Assembly: GCF_905163445.1 (NCBI RefSeq)
Contig: NC_053182.1
Coordinates: forward strand, 5,022,001-5,086,000
From: Pararge aegeria
Lineage: Eukaryota > Arthropoda > Insecta > Lepidoptera > Nymphalidae
DNA length: 64,000 nucleotides
Direction: 5' to 3'
This document shows, in pieces, positions 35,023 to 44,736 of this stretch. The notes beneath the pieces were generated by a model. It saw only the letters and a list, made by a program, of their open reading frames with translations, was not told the origin of the DNA and searched no databases. Both the position numbers and the translations under genes were made by a program. Every line of letters starts with the position of its first letter. Positions within the stretch are counted from its first letter, which is position 1.

Positions 35023-35316
35023 TAAATGACACCGTTAATACGTCGTAAGTTTAGAACTTGAATCGGAAAATGAAACTTAACACTTAAACAATATGGTTGA
35101 TTTTTATGAAATTGTTTTAGTGATAATCTTAATTGGACCTAGTTAAACGAAAGGGTGCCGTGTGTGATGGCAGATCAGAATACAGTTGATATGATGTTTA
35201 TGATAGGCCTCTAACAATAGGCGGGTTTGCACATTATCATCACGCTGGGTACACTGGTTGGTGATCGCAGTAGATGGCAGTAGTAGTAAAGAGGATAACT
35301 AGTCCTTAGTCGCCTC

Positions 35317-35595
35317 GTACCACACCTGCGTTAAGAGATGTGGTGACACCACACAACACTTGCGTTAAGAGGAGATGTGGTGACACCACACCACACCTGC
35401 GTTAAGAGGAGATATGGTGACACCAGACCACACCTGCGTTAAGAGGAGATGTGGTGACACCACACCTGCGTTAAGAGGAGTTGTGGTGACACCACACCTG
35501 AGTTAAGAGAAGATGTGGTGACACCACGCCACACCTGCGTTAAGAGGAGATGGGAGACACCACACCACACCTGCGTTAAGAGATGTGGTGACACG
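35317..35595. repeat. Minisatellite, 8 units of 32-37 bp
   Basis: Unit of the form CCACACCTGCGTTAAGAGGA followed by GATGTGGTGACACCA. GTTAAGAG occurs eight times at spacings of about 34, 37, 37, 32, 32, 37 and 37. Each unit carries the palindrome GTGGTGACACCAC or a close variant. The left flank CTAGTCCTTAGTCGCCTCGT resembles a common lepidopteran transposon 3' phrase. Confidence 0.85.
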
Positions 35596-35934
35596 CTGCT
35601 AGTATAAGCGCATTTTGCGTTTGTTGGAAGTGATGTAGTATTTTGTATTAGTTGACAGATGCGATAAGTACTTTAGCTTAGCTTAGCTTAGATTTAATCA
35701 TCCGAGCGATGAACGTCAATCGCTTAGTTAGATTTTTGCGTTAAGTTTAAATGAAAATGACAAAAATTTGATGTAACTAACCCTCTAAAATTGCACCACT
35801 AAAATTATTCACTGCAATCGTCTCACTCTTCGAATTGTCCCGCATATACTTAACTCCAACATTGGATTCTGTTTTACACCTATCTCTAAACTAAACGAAA
35901 TTGACAAGTCTTCTTCAATCTTCACAAAAAAGAC

Positions 35935-36260
35935 AGGATGTTATAAGTGTGTGTCTGTCTTTGGCATCGTATTTCCCGAACGGATGAACCGATTTTAATT
36001 TTGGGTATTTTGTTTGAAAGGAGAATTAGGCTCTTAGCTATGTTTAATTAAAATCGGTCCAAGATGGCCGACGCAACAAAATGGCGTATTTATCCACAAC
36101 TCCTTCAATATGGGTATCAAATGAAAGGGCTTGACTAATAGAACACTATAAACTGTAACAAATAACAAATCCAAGATGGCCGCCACCACAAAATTGCGAA
36201 TTTCATGCTATTTTCACAACTCCCTCAATATGGGTATCAAATGGAAAGGCTTGACTACTA
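35935..36260 (+). repeat. Family H repeat, two internal modules
   Basis: GTGTGTCTGTCTTTGGCATC, CGTATTTCCCGAACGGATGA, AAAATCGGTCCAAGATGGCC, then AACTCCTTCAATATGGGTAT, CAAATGAAAGGGCTTGACTA appears twice (about 36098 and 36219). Related copy at 46425. Confidence 0.6.
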
Positions 36261-36677
36261 GAATAATGTACACTAGGTATATTGAGAGTGGAGAATTTAT
36301 CTGGACACTAGTCAATTTAGTTTAGTGTAGAGATTGGAGTGTAACAGAATTGGCACCATTATCATGACCAGTTTCTTTTCACTATTAAGTCCCTGTTTAG
36401 GCCGTATCAATGTTTCTAGACCACTCTTCAATTGCAACACCTCACTTATCACTTTATCACTTCCAATGTACATTATGTACTCATATCGATATAATCGAGC
36501 TCTATCTTTACACTAGTACCCTTGGTACGAGATTAGTACGTTGATTAGTACTGGCAACCGCAGTCCATTTCCGGTATCGAAATCGAAATGTCAGAGTAAA
36601 ATAGAACTTAGCAACATTGCATTAAAGCTCAATTCTACAGCTGGTGCTTTTGGCAGAACATGTGCGAATCAAAAATC

Positions 36678-36783
36678 TTTATTACAGAAATTAGGACTCT
36701 AAGCAGAGTAGCCTTAAGTCCGTTTTGCAATGGCGCTATAATGTTCCGATACGCGAGTCAACGTTTGCGAGCCCGATTTTATT
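36678..36783 (-). promoter_or_regulatory. Candidate poly(A) signals of the Sp-factor gene
   Basis: On the minus strand AATAAA occurs at 36778-36783 and 36678-36683, about 620 and 720 nt after the stop codon. They are the first canonical hexamers I noticed downstream. Weak evidence, since AATAAA is common in AT-rich DNA. Confidence 0.3.
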
Positions 36784-37402
36784 TCTTAGCTCGGTCCTTG
36801 CGTATTTTACATAATTCTGATTCGGGTCGAACCTGGTTTCTAGAACTATGTAAGATAGCACTTTAAAGTGTCCCGCATAATAATCGCACACCATTTTAGT
36901 TTAGTAGTTCCTTTTCATCATCGCATCCTTTCACATTGCAATTGGGCTGTTACGTGGCTAGAACGAACCTCCAGTAGCCTCTTAAACTACACCACAAATC
37001 TTAACACTCTTCGAAGAGCCCCTCGTATTCGTAACTGTCGATATGATCGGGTTTCTAAATCATTATAATAACGATCCTTCTTGTCAGTACCCTGCTTGGT
37101 CTCCACAAATCTGATAGGGCTCCAACTTGGCTTGTCTGGGTTTCTAGAACTGTCTAAAACTGCACCACCAAGCTTATCACTTTATGACCTTGAATTTTTC
37201 CTCGTAACCGTTGCCATCGATACAAACGAGCTGGAAATTATCTTCCGTCGTTATTATGACGAGAATATCTTCAATGTCCGAACCCTGAATGGTTTCTATC
37301 ATTTCATTGTAGTTGGGCTCTTAACTCGGCTTGTCGAACTTTCTAGAACTGTCTAAAATTGCACCAGCAAGCTTATAAGTTTTCGAAGAGTACCTCGTAT
37401 TC

Positions 37403-37567
37403 CTAGCTATCAATATGATCTGGTTCTAGTTTAAGTCCCGGCCTTATCATGACGAGCTTTTCCTCGGTTTCTGGGTTTTGCATGGTTTCTATGGTGAGCA
37501 TCATCTTCTCATCGCAACTGTCGTCGCCTGAGTCGGAATACATTGACTGCGTTGATGTTGCCACTTC
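37403..37567 (-). CDS. Spps: Sp-factor exon k (terminal exon, acidic C-terminal tail)
   Basis: 165 nt, phase 0, 54 codons plus TAG. The acceptor is TATTAG. The product begins EVATSTQSMYSDSGDDSCDE, continues KMMLTIETMQNPETEEKLVM and ends IRPGLKLEPDHIDS. The acidic, serine-rich patch and a clean splice into the frame of exon j support it. Immediately after the stop the same frame stays open for nine codons (EYEVLFENL). Degenerate copies of this exon follow downstream (see the repeat entry for 35780-37500). Confidence 0.86.
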   Translation of the reverse strand, partial: EVATSTQSMYSDSGDDSCDEKMMLTIETMQNPETEEKLVMIRPGLKLEPDHIDS

Positions 37568-37732
37568 CTAATAATACAAAGAAATAATCAGTAAAAATGT
37601 AATTTTTTAACACCAAGATCTCCGTTTTGAAATAGTGCTTACAGTCGACGATTAAGATCTAAGAGTTTTTTTAATAATTCGTGCTAAATGCGTGCTTAGA
37701 GCAGGTTTTAAAATAAAAAAAATAAAAAAAAT

Positions 37733-37785
37733 TACGAAAATATACACATCGTCATCTAGCCCCAAAGTAATCATAGCTTGTTGAA
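37733..37785 (-). repeat. SINE-C fragment
   Basis: TACGAAAATATACACATCGT, CATCTAGCCCCAAAGTAATC, ATAGCTTG; in the intron between exons k and j. Confidence 0.6.
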
Positions 37786-38218
37786 TGCAGTGGCGTTCCT
37801 AGGGTCTTGAATTTAAGCAAGCCCAGTTACCTAAAGAGCTAATTTGACTCGACATGACCTTTAAATGTTACCATTCGTGTTGTGGTAAATGACAAAGAAT
37901 ATCATCCAATCTTTGAAAACACAACGATTAAGGTCACCACGCGCATTAAATTAATTATGATTAGTAATTTCAATTAAGAAGTTTATATACGCTGTTTGCC
38001 AAAATTAAAAAAAAGCAAAACAAACAAAAGAGAGAGCTGTTTTTTTTTTTACATTTTAAATAGTTTACCTTTTGTTAGCCAATTAATATTTGAACACACC
38101 TAAGTTCACCAGAAAAACAATTTGCACACAATTCGAACTCATACTTAACAAAATTTACTATAATTTAAAAAAAAAGAAACCAGTGAAACAATAATAAACT
38201 CTTAATATTTAAACTATA

Positions 38219-38286
38219 ACTATACCCCTAATCGGTATCTACGCGACATCGTCCCGGAACTCTTAACTGCTCAGATAGACTGGTAG
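38219..38286 (-). repeat. SINE-B fragment
   Basis: CCCTAATCGGTATCTACGCG, ACATCGTCCCGGAACTCTTA, about 50 bp downstream of the exon j donor on the minus strand. Confidence 0.55.
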
Positions 38287-38335
38287 TGGAATTTAAAGAA
38301 ATACTTTATTTAGCAGCATTATTATAAGAACTCAC

Positions 38336-38480
38336 CGTGATCCGGTTCTTGGTGTGTATCCGGACGTGCTTGGCCAGGTGGTCAGAGCGCATGAACCGCT
38401 TACTGCATTCGGGGCACTCGAACCTCTTCTCCCCCGTGTGCGTCCGTCGGTGTCGCTGTAACTCATCAGACCGCGTAAAC
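38336..38480 (-). CDS. Spps: Sp-factor exon j (rest of finger 2, finger 3)
   Basis: 145 nt = 1 + 48 codons. The product reads RFTRSDELQRHRRTHTGEK, then RFECPECSKRFMRSDHLAKH, then VRIHTKNRIT. It completes ZF2 and holds all of ZF3 (C-X2-C-X12-H-X3-H). Acceptor TTGTCAG, donor ATCACG before GTGAGT. The preceding intron is 8.65 kb and full of transposons; a (TTCA)n tract ends about 70 nt upstream of this acceptor. Confidence 0.96.
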
Positions 38481-38548
38481 CTGACAACAAAATTTATGAA
38501 TTTTGACTATTGCTGGTTTGGAAACAGTGAAATGAAATTAATAGTTGA

Positions 38549-38740
38549 ATAAATGAATGAATGAATGAATGAATGAATGAATGAATGAATGAATGAATGA
38601 ATGAATGAATGAATGAATACACTTTTATTGTACACCACAGAGAAAATTTACAGAGATACAAATACAACAGCACAATAAGGTAGAACGTACAATTTGGCGG
38701 CCTTATCGCTAAATAGCGATCTCTTCCAGGCAACCAAAGG
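38549..38740 (-). repeat. LINE 3' tail with hairpin and (TTCA)n microsatellite
   Basis: Minus strand: GGTTGCCTGGAAGAG, hairpin ATCGCTA-TT-TAGCGAT (38705-38720), AAGGCCGCC, GTGGTGTACAATAAAAGTG, then about 17 copies of TTCA (38549-38618). The microsatellite ends 68 nt before the exon j acceptor. Confidence 0.75.
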
Positions 38741-38913
38741 CATACAAGAAAATGTTATAAGAAATAAGTAGGTGGTACAACAAACAAAATTAAATATAAG
38801 AATTTAAAACTAAATTAACATAAAAAAAACATAAAACATAGTATATACTAAACATAACATATTAAAGAAAATTAATAGTTTGTTTTATAAGAAGCATCCT
38901 AAATCGAGTATTA

Positions 38914-39410
38914 GGAAAATTAAGCTTAATTTGCTATATTACGCGAAATGCAGGAGAATCTGTGTGGTGTAATTTATAATTTCTACAATCTTTATACTCC
39001 ACACCAAACAGATCTTAACAGTCTTTACGCACGTTTCGCTCGGACATCGGAGCATCATAAATAATTGTTTAGACTCAAAACATCTTTTAGCGCGGTACGC
39101 ATATTTTTTGATGATATAAAATCTCTGGACTCGCGACAACGTTCCTGACGCAGGTATTTGAATAATTGAATAGAGAATTTGATATTAGAACAACGAGATA
39201 TAAAAGTACAATTGATGCGGTATTCACTAGATATTAAAATAACTTCGAATCAAAATTGTTTATTACCTTTTTAACTACCATGAACCTATAGCTTCTATTT
39301 TAGATTGCAATAATTTTAATGATATGAAAATCAAGTTCAATGTTTAATATCTATGTTATTCCGCAAATATATATAATATTTTTCATAAAAGTAACGCCAG
39401 CTTCTATCCA
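38914..39410. repeat. Foldback-type repeat copy 2
   Basis: Left GAAAATTAAGCTTAATTTGC and right TATTCCGCAAATATATATAA...CGCCAGCTTCTATCCAAT match the ends of the copy at 60-300, with the shared middle ACTCCACACCAAACAGATC and TACGCACGTTTCGCTCGG. It lies in the exon i-j intron just outside the split SINE-A. Confidence 0.5.
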
Positions 39411-39480
39411 ATCATCATCATCACCATTACCCACTATAGGGCACGGGTCTCCTCCCACAATAAGAAGGTGATAAGGCCAC
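39411..39480 (-). repeat. SINE-A, 3' half of the copy split by the hAT element
   Basis: Starts CATCATCATCACCATTACCC, continues through GCACGGGTCTCCTCCCACAA and breaks at AAGGCCAC, where the hAT element begins. It resumes at 45947. Confidence 0.8.
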
Positions 39481-40567
39481 CAGTGGCGTGCATAGCCCTT
39501 GGACCCAGGGTATGCACAAGGTGTTCAGCACAAACATAAAGTAAAATTTAGATTTTAGATAGGTATGTCGGTTTATAATCAAATTAATTTACGAAAGTTA
39601 TATCTTTGATTGATTTAATACTATCGTGTATCTACTGCTCATTGAATAAAAGTACATACCCTGATTTACGTCACAAAATTATGACACACCATTCGGCAGC
39701 ATTTTCTAAGCACACTGATGATAATGTTTTTTTCCAACATTTTTTTTGGGATATTTGTAACATTGGTACACACCTTCCTTTGCGAATGATTTCTAATTTT
39801 ACGATATAAGGATAGAAATTAAAGTTTTCTCTAAGTACTTTTTCCAGGCACACTGAACCCAAACAAAGGCCGCACGAATATGCTTTCATTATAAAATGAA
39901 TGAATAAACTATAAATTAACCTTAACACATTAAACTATCACTACTCAAACTTTTATAAGTTACTGAATTTATGCACTTGAACCGTTTATTTATCACCAAC
40001 GCCATAGAGCATTGTTCGAAGGTAAACAATAATGGCGATTGAATATGCCAATGAAAATATTGCAATCGAAATTAGTCAAAATATGTTTTTAATTTTTTTG
40101 TAAGTATAGATTAGAACGCTATTTTACTTTGATATGTAAACAATAAATAAAAACAATATTTATTGTTAAATTTCTCACTTTCCAGTGATTCCTGAAAAAC
40201 GTAAACAATTCATTCGTCATAATTAAAATTAAAAAAATTAAAAATTCATTTATTTATGATCAGATTACATTGGATCAATAACAATAGAGACGATGGCGAC
40301 AGGAAAAGTTTAAAACTGCGTTCCAGCCGCCGCGCCCACCTCCGAAACTAAAGCTATTATTATATTATGTTCTAAACCAAGTTGTTGTATAAATAAAGTA
40401 TACAGTTAGTTCAGCATGCAAGAAACATAATAATTGTTGTGTGTATGTGTGCATGTGTGTGCGTGTGCATGTGTATATGTGTGTGTGAGTGTGTATGCTT
40501 GTTTTGAGTTGGAGTGATAATGCGAGCGTGTGCATGTGTATAAGGCGAAAGAGTATGAAAATAAACA

Positions 40568-42853
40568 TTATTTAACTACTAATAGCAGTTTTTCAGTCTC
40601 TTCGTAAGAGAGTGACTGAAGCCATTTGGAACATTTTTCTTTACAAATGTGAGTTGTGAGGGGAAGTATGTTTAATAATTTGTTAACTCTGTTGTACAGT
40701 AGACAACTTAAGAAAGGATAATGCCGTTTGGAAATTGCAGTACGAACAGACTTATATGTAGCCGCCAAATCCGTTCTTCGTTTTGTTTTAATAATTGGAT
40801 CGTAGGGAACTTCGGGGTGTTTTCGTAAAATGGTACATAAAATAAACAGTTGTCGCACTGTCAGGACCTTAGTGTTTGCATAGAGCTCACAAGTTGGAAA
40901 AAGGATGGGTTTATTACACATGACTTTTAAAACTAATCTTTGAGCCCTTTCAAGTCTCAACATTGAAGTTGTCCCGGAGCCGCCCCAACAGGTTATGCAG
41001 TAGGATAAAATTGACTGAGCTAGGGAGAAGTAAACAATTTTTAAGGAACTCATGTCAAGCACATTTCTCAAGCGCTTGAAAACAAAAATGAGTTTTCTCA
41101 GTCGAGATACTAAAGAATCGATCTGGTGGTACCATGTCATGGAACCATCCATAATCACACCGAGATACTTTGTGCTTAGTGAACGCTCTAGTAGTGGACA
41201 GTTACAGACACTATCAAGACTGGGACAATGGTGAGCTCGAATATTAAAAGATGAAGGTGCTTGTGAGGTTGAGGAAGAAGCAAAGGTAATGAATTTTGTT
41301 TTGGAAATGTTGAGAGTAAGCAAATTTAGTTTCAACCAATTCAAGACTGATTTCATGCAAGATTCCGAAAATTTGTGGGTTTCTTCCCAGGTTTTTCCAT
41401 ATACAAGGAGTACTGTATCATCCGCGTATGTGATAATCTTACAGTTGGGGAGAGGTAGGCAACACAACTCATTTATATATATGAGAAACAATGTAGGGCC
41501 AAGGACACTTCCCTGTGGAACGCCGTAGTCAATTGAGGACTCGTTGCTAAGGAAATTACCTATCTTGACGTATTGGGTACGCCGTGTTAAATAACTCTTA
41601 AAAACTTTAAAAGCCAGACCCCTGATACCTATTTTCTCGAGTTTAATAAGCAGCTTTGGGATGGAGACGGTGTCAAAGGCTTTGGAAAGGTCAAGATAAA
41701 TAGCAACAGATTTTAATTTATTGTCGATATTGTTCAAAATATTTTCAGTGAGTTTCGAAACTGCGTCTTCCGTTGATTTGCCGCTGCGGAAACCAAATTG
41801 GTGGTCTGATAATATGCCGTTTCGATTGATGTAACTTAGCAGCCTCTTGTTCAGTATTTTTTCAAATATCTTGGACAGAGATGTTAGTACCGAAATTGGT
41901 CTATAGTTTGTGACACTGCCTCTATCTCCGCATTTGTAAATAGGGTGCACAACGCCTTTTTTGAAAGCAGTGGGAAATATTCCTTGAGAAATGCATAAGT
42001 TAAAAAGGTATTGTAAAATTGGAATGAGAACATGTGCACCGGCTTTGATAACTGCAGATGGAATACCGTCCCAACCCACTGCGCTTTTGTCTTTGAGACT
42101 ACGTATTGCATCTACTATTTCATCAAAGTCTACTGGAAGTAATGCCATAGCATTTGAGGAACTATTGTTGGGAGAGTAGGCTGCATTCGTTGGAAGCCCA
42201 GGTGGTATAACGATTTTTTCTGCAAGATTTGCCCCTACATTGGAAAAATAGTTGTTAACCATGTCAACAGAATCATTTGGATTACTGCACAAATTTAGCA
42301 ACTCAGAGGAGGTAAACTCTTTTTGTTTGAGATTAGCAACTTTCTTAATCATGTGCCAAGTTTTTCCAGCATTATTTCTAGCCTTCTGAAATTCATTACG
42401 CTCATATTCTTGTTTAACTTTCTTGAGGATGTTATTACAGAAATTACGGTAACGAACAAAAGTAGCTTTAAGAGTTAAATTGTCTTGCTGTTTTTTTGAT
42501 TTTCTGTATAAGCTGTCTCTATGTCGAATGCATCTCAGTAGGCCGGGGGTAATCCAAGGTTTTATAATTCTTTTTTTACTAGGGATGACCAAAGCATGAC
42601 TATTGGCCTTTATAGCATCAGAAATTGTATTAATGAGCAAAACAGCTGCTTTGTTAGGGTCAGAATAGTTGAGTATCGGATAAAAATCAGCTTGTTCCAA
42701 GTTTGTAACCACGCCTTTGATATCGAGCTTCTGAGTTGTTCGATTTATAGATTGAGCCCTTGTTTTGATATTGCAATAAAAAATTATAGGTGCATGATCA
42801 GTAATGAAGGTGTCCAAAACCAGAGTGGTGACAGGATTTGGGGATCTAAACAT
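40568..42853 (-). pseudogene. LINE ORF2, C-terminal part: reverse transcriptase
   Basis: 761 codons with no internal stop. After the endonuclease end (ITDHAPIIF) and a linker (IIKPWITPGLLRCIRHRDSLY) come all seven RT blocks: GWDGIPSAVIK (260-270), HPIYKCGD...NYRPISVL (303-323), QFGFRSGKST (352-361), YLDLSKAFDTV (386-396), GVPQGSVLGP (444-453), the catalytic YADD (476-479) and KYLGVIMD. A thumb region follows, with SYCITCWGG and a basic tail ending LSYEETEKLLLVVK. Role: target-primed reverse transcription of the element RNA. It is scored as a pseudogene only because the frameshift separates it from the endonuclease. Confidence 0.9.
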
Positions 42854-43499
42854 AATAATGGTCTAGACAATTATTGAGTCTTGTAGGTAGATTGTGTGCA
42901 GGTAGCATTCCATTCACAGCAAGCATATTGAGATATTCATCAGTAGAGGTATCACGATTACCAGCTGCAATGTTAATGTTTAGGTCACCAACGAGTATTG
43001 CATGCTTATAAGAATTGTAGAGCTTTAACTCTGAGTCAAGGCTAGTAAAAAAAGGTTTAAGGTTTTTATATGATGGGGAGCGGTATATGGCGATTACAGC
43101 GATGGAATTAGAGAGTATTATCGAGAGACTGTTTGCATCAATTAAATTCGTGGTTTTGACTTCATGGGTCATATTAGATCGTATATAAACAACGATTCCA
43201 TCATTTTGGCTATTAAATGATGAAGCATAGGCATTGAAACCATCTAAGGGGGGAATGGACGGTGTCTTACTTAGCCAACATTCAGATAAAACTATTAGGT
43301 CTAGGCGGTGATTTATTCTATGTAACAGAACCAGCAAGCTATCGAAGTTGCAATTAATACTGCGTATATTTATGTGCATAACTTTGAAGCATTCGGCTGG
43401 ATTGGTCACGTGAAGTAAAGTCTCATCAGGGGAACATACCATGGATTTCGATGTTGTTATCAGTTCTATATCCTTTGCTATGTTGAGGATGTCATCCAT
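42846..43499 (-). pseudogene. LINE ORF2, N-terminal part: APE-type endonuclease
   Basis: 217 codons. Endonuclease/exonuclease/phosphatase motifs in order: HINIRS (binding Asn), LSECW (catalytic Glu), GIVVYIRSN, IYRSP, GDLNIN (Asp/Asn) and PTRLNNCLDH. The last motif, TDHAP (catalytic His), is only reached in the next reading frame (start of 40568-42853). The frame breaks at CATTATTATG near 42855. Removing one T from the repeated TAT would join the two ORFs as CLDHIMFRSP, so this is a one-base insertion in an otherwise intact ORF2 of about 970 residues. Confidence 0.85.
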
Positions 43500-43845
43500 T
43501 ATGTAAGTAAAATATTAACACTGGAGAAGTAACAGAAGACTCAGAAATAGGGCTCCGTGGATACTCTAGAAACGGTCTTTTGCTTATTAACATTGTTACT
43601 GTAAATAACAAACAAAAATTGAGAGTAGAAGAGGCGAAAAACTTTATGGATGGTTGCTGCATAAATGTCGTGTAAAAGACGAGTAGTGCGTATGAAGTGT
43701 ATGTGTAAAAAGTGTGTGAAATAACTATGGTAATGAAAAGCACAAAGATACAATAGAAAGCCTTATAAAAGTTAATTATAAAAGAAATATTCTCAAATTC
43801 GAAGCCAATGATTCCAAGATGCTGGGTTACTGTTTGAAAGTCTAG

Positions 43846-44736
43846 TCACTTTTGATTCTTAAGGTCAGATAAGTCGGATTCGCCAGAGATTTGAATAAGC
43901 GGACCACCCTCTCTTTTCCGTAAGTAAATCCTGCCGTGCGACACCCAGCAGAACTTGAAATCATTAGTTTTGGCATAATCACGAGCTAAAAAGAACACGC
44001 TCTTCATTTTCGTCGTCAAGTTTTCCGAGATGAAAACAGGCTTGGCGGGCCCTTGGATTTTTAGATGTTCAGTCGTTAATTTATTCTGTCCCTTGTTGAA
44101 CCTGCGGACCGCGCTTATAATCTTTTCTTTCAATATGACGCTTGTTAAATCGACAATTATGGTTTTTCTGTCTAGGGTTTTGGTTTTAATACGGAAAACG
44201 TCTTTAATCTCGTGTGGCTGGATATCTAAATTAAGGGCCTTGCCAGTGTTGATTACTGTGTTTAATAGGTTATTTTTCGACTCTGCGCTCTGTGTCGGTA
44301 TATTTCTTATTTCTAGGCAAGTAGCCCTTGAGGACTTTTCTGTTCTTTCTAGGGCATCCTCCAACATTTTTATATGGTTAAGATCTTCCTTACGGTCCGT
44401 TTCCAATTTTTCATACTTGGAAGCAAGCAAGTCGTATTTCTCAGCCAAAAATTCGACCGAAGAGCGAAGATCATCAACTGTGGAACACAATTTTTCGATG
44501 GTTTCAGATTGCTTAGCTTGTAATTCCTGAAACATTAGTCTCATCTCCGAAATGAAGTTCTTAACATCGCTATCGGACTCAGAACGTCTCCTTTTCAGAT
44601 TGCGTATAGTGAATTTTGGTGTACTACAAATAGTTTCATTACTGGTTTGGTCCAAGGCGGTATCAGTAAGATTTTGTTCTAAAGATAAAGAAGAGGCATG
44701 ATCCTTTTTCGGCTGCGCGCGATTTAGCGGCATCAC
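43846..44736 (-). CDS. LINE ORF1 protein (coiled coil plus FP-like domain)
   Basis: Intact 296-codon ORF. A basic patch (LKRRRSESDSD, about 48-58) leads into a heptad-rich coiled coil (about 60-135, from ISEMRLMFQELQAKQ to LEDALERTEKS). The C-terminal domain (about 140-285) contains EIRNIP, RIKTK, VFISENLTTKMKSVFFLARD and FCWVSHGRIYLRK. That C-terminal pattern matches the FP-like domain often found in ORF1 proteins of insect LINEs. By analogy it should trimerise, bind the element RNA and chaperone nucleic acid during retrotransposition. ORF2 starts 346 nt downstream on the same strand. No internal stop, which suggests a fairly young copy. Confidence 0.82.
   Translation of the reverse strand: MMPLNRAQPKKDHASSLSLEQNLTDTALDQTSNETICSTPKFTIRNLKRRRSESDSDVKNFISEMRLMFQELQAKQSETIEKLCSTVDDLRSSVEFLAEKYDLLASKYEKLETDRKEDLNHIKMLEDALERTEKSSRATCLEIRNIPTQSAESKNNLLNTVINTGKALNLDIQPHEIKDVFRIKTKTLDRKTIIVDLTSVILKEKIISAVRRFNKGQNKLTTEHLKIQGPAKPVFISENLTTKMKSVFFLARDYAKTNDFKFCWVSHGRIYLRKREGGPLIQISGESDLSDLKNQK

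Larger units (their letters stand above)
35780..37500 (-). repeat. Degenerate tandem copies of the Sp-factor terminal exon and its 3' flank
   Basis: A unit of about 170-210 bp recurs from inside the last exon downstream. An anchor resembling TTCTAGAACTGTCTAAAA, followed by TGCACCACCAAGCTTATCAC (plus strand), is seen near 37341, 37142, 36957 and 36838 and, more diverged, near 36600, 36414 and 35785. On the minus strand the coding part also recurs: ATAGAAACCATGCAA in the exon matches ATAGAAACCATTCAG near 37290. AAGCTCGTCATGATAA in the exon matches ATTCTCGTCATAATAA near 37260 and AAACTGGTCATGATAA near 36360. The block is broken by another repeat at 35935-36260. These look like decayed tandem duplications of the exon. 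Confidence 0.6.

Noticed and set aside
35317..35595. Regularly spaced repeats resembling a CRISPR array
   Set aside because: Units are head to tail without distinct spacers, lengths differ by slippage, and the genome is eukaryotic; a minisatellite.
40436..40520. GT-rich stretch resembling a telomere or CRISPR-like array
   Set aside because: Irregular (GT)n with GCATGT interruptions inside the LINE 3' UTR; no repeat-spacer structure.
44030..44530. 166-codon plus-strand open frame
   Set aside because: It is the antisense shadow of the LINE ORF1; no conserved motifs and no own signals.
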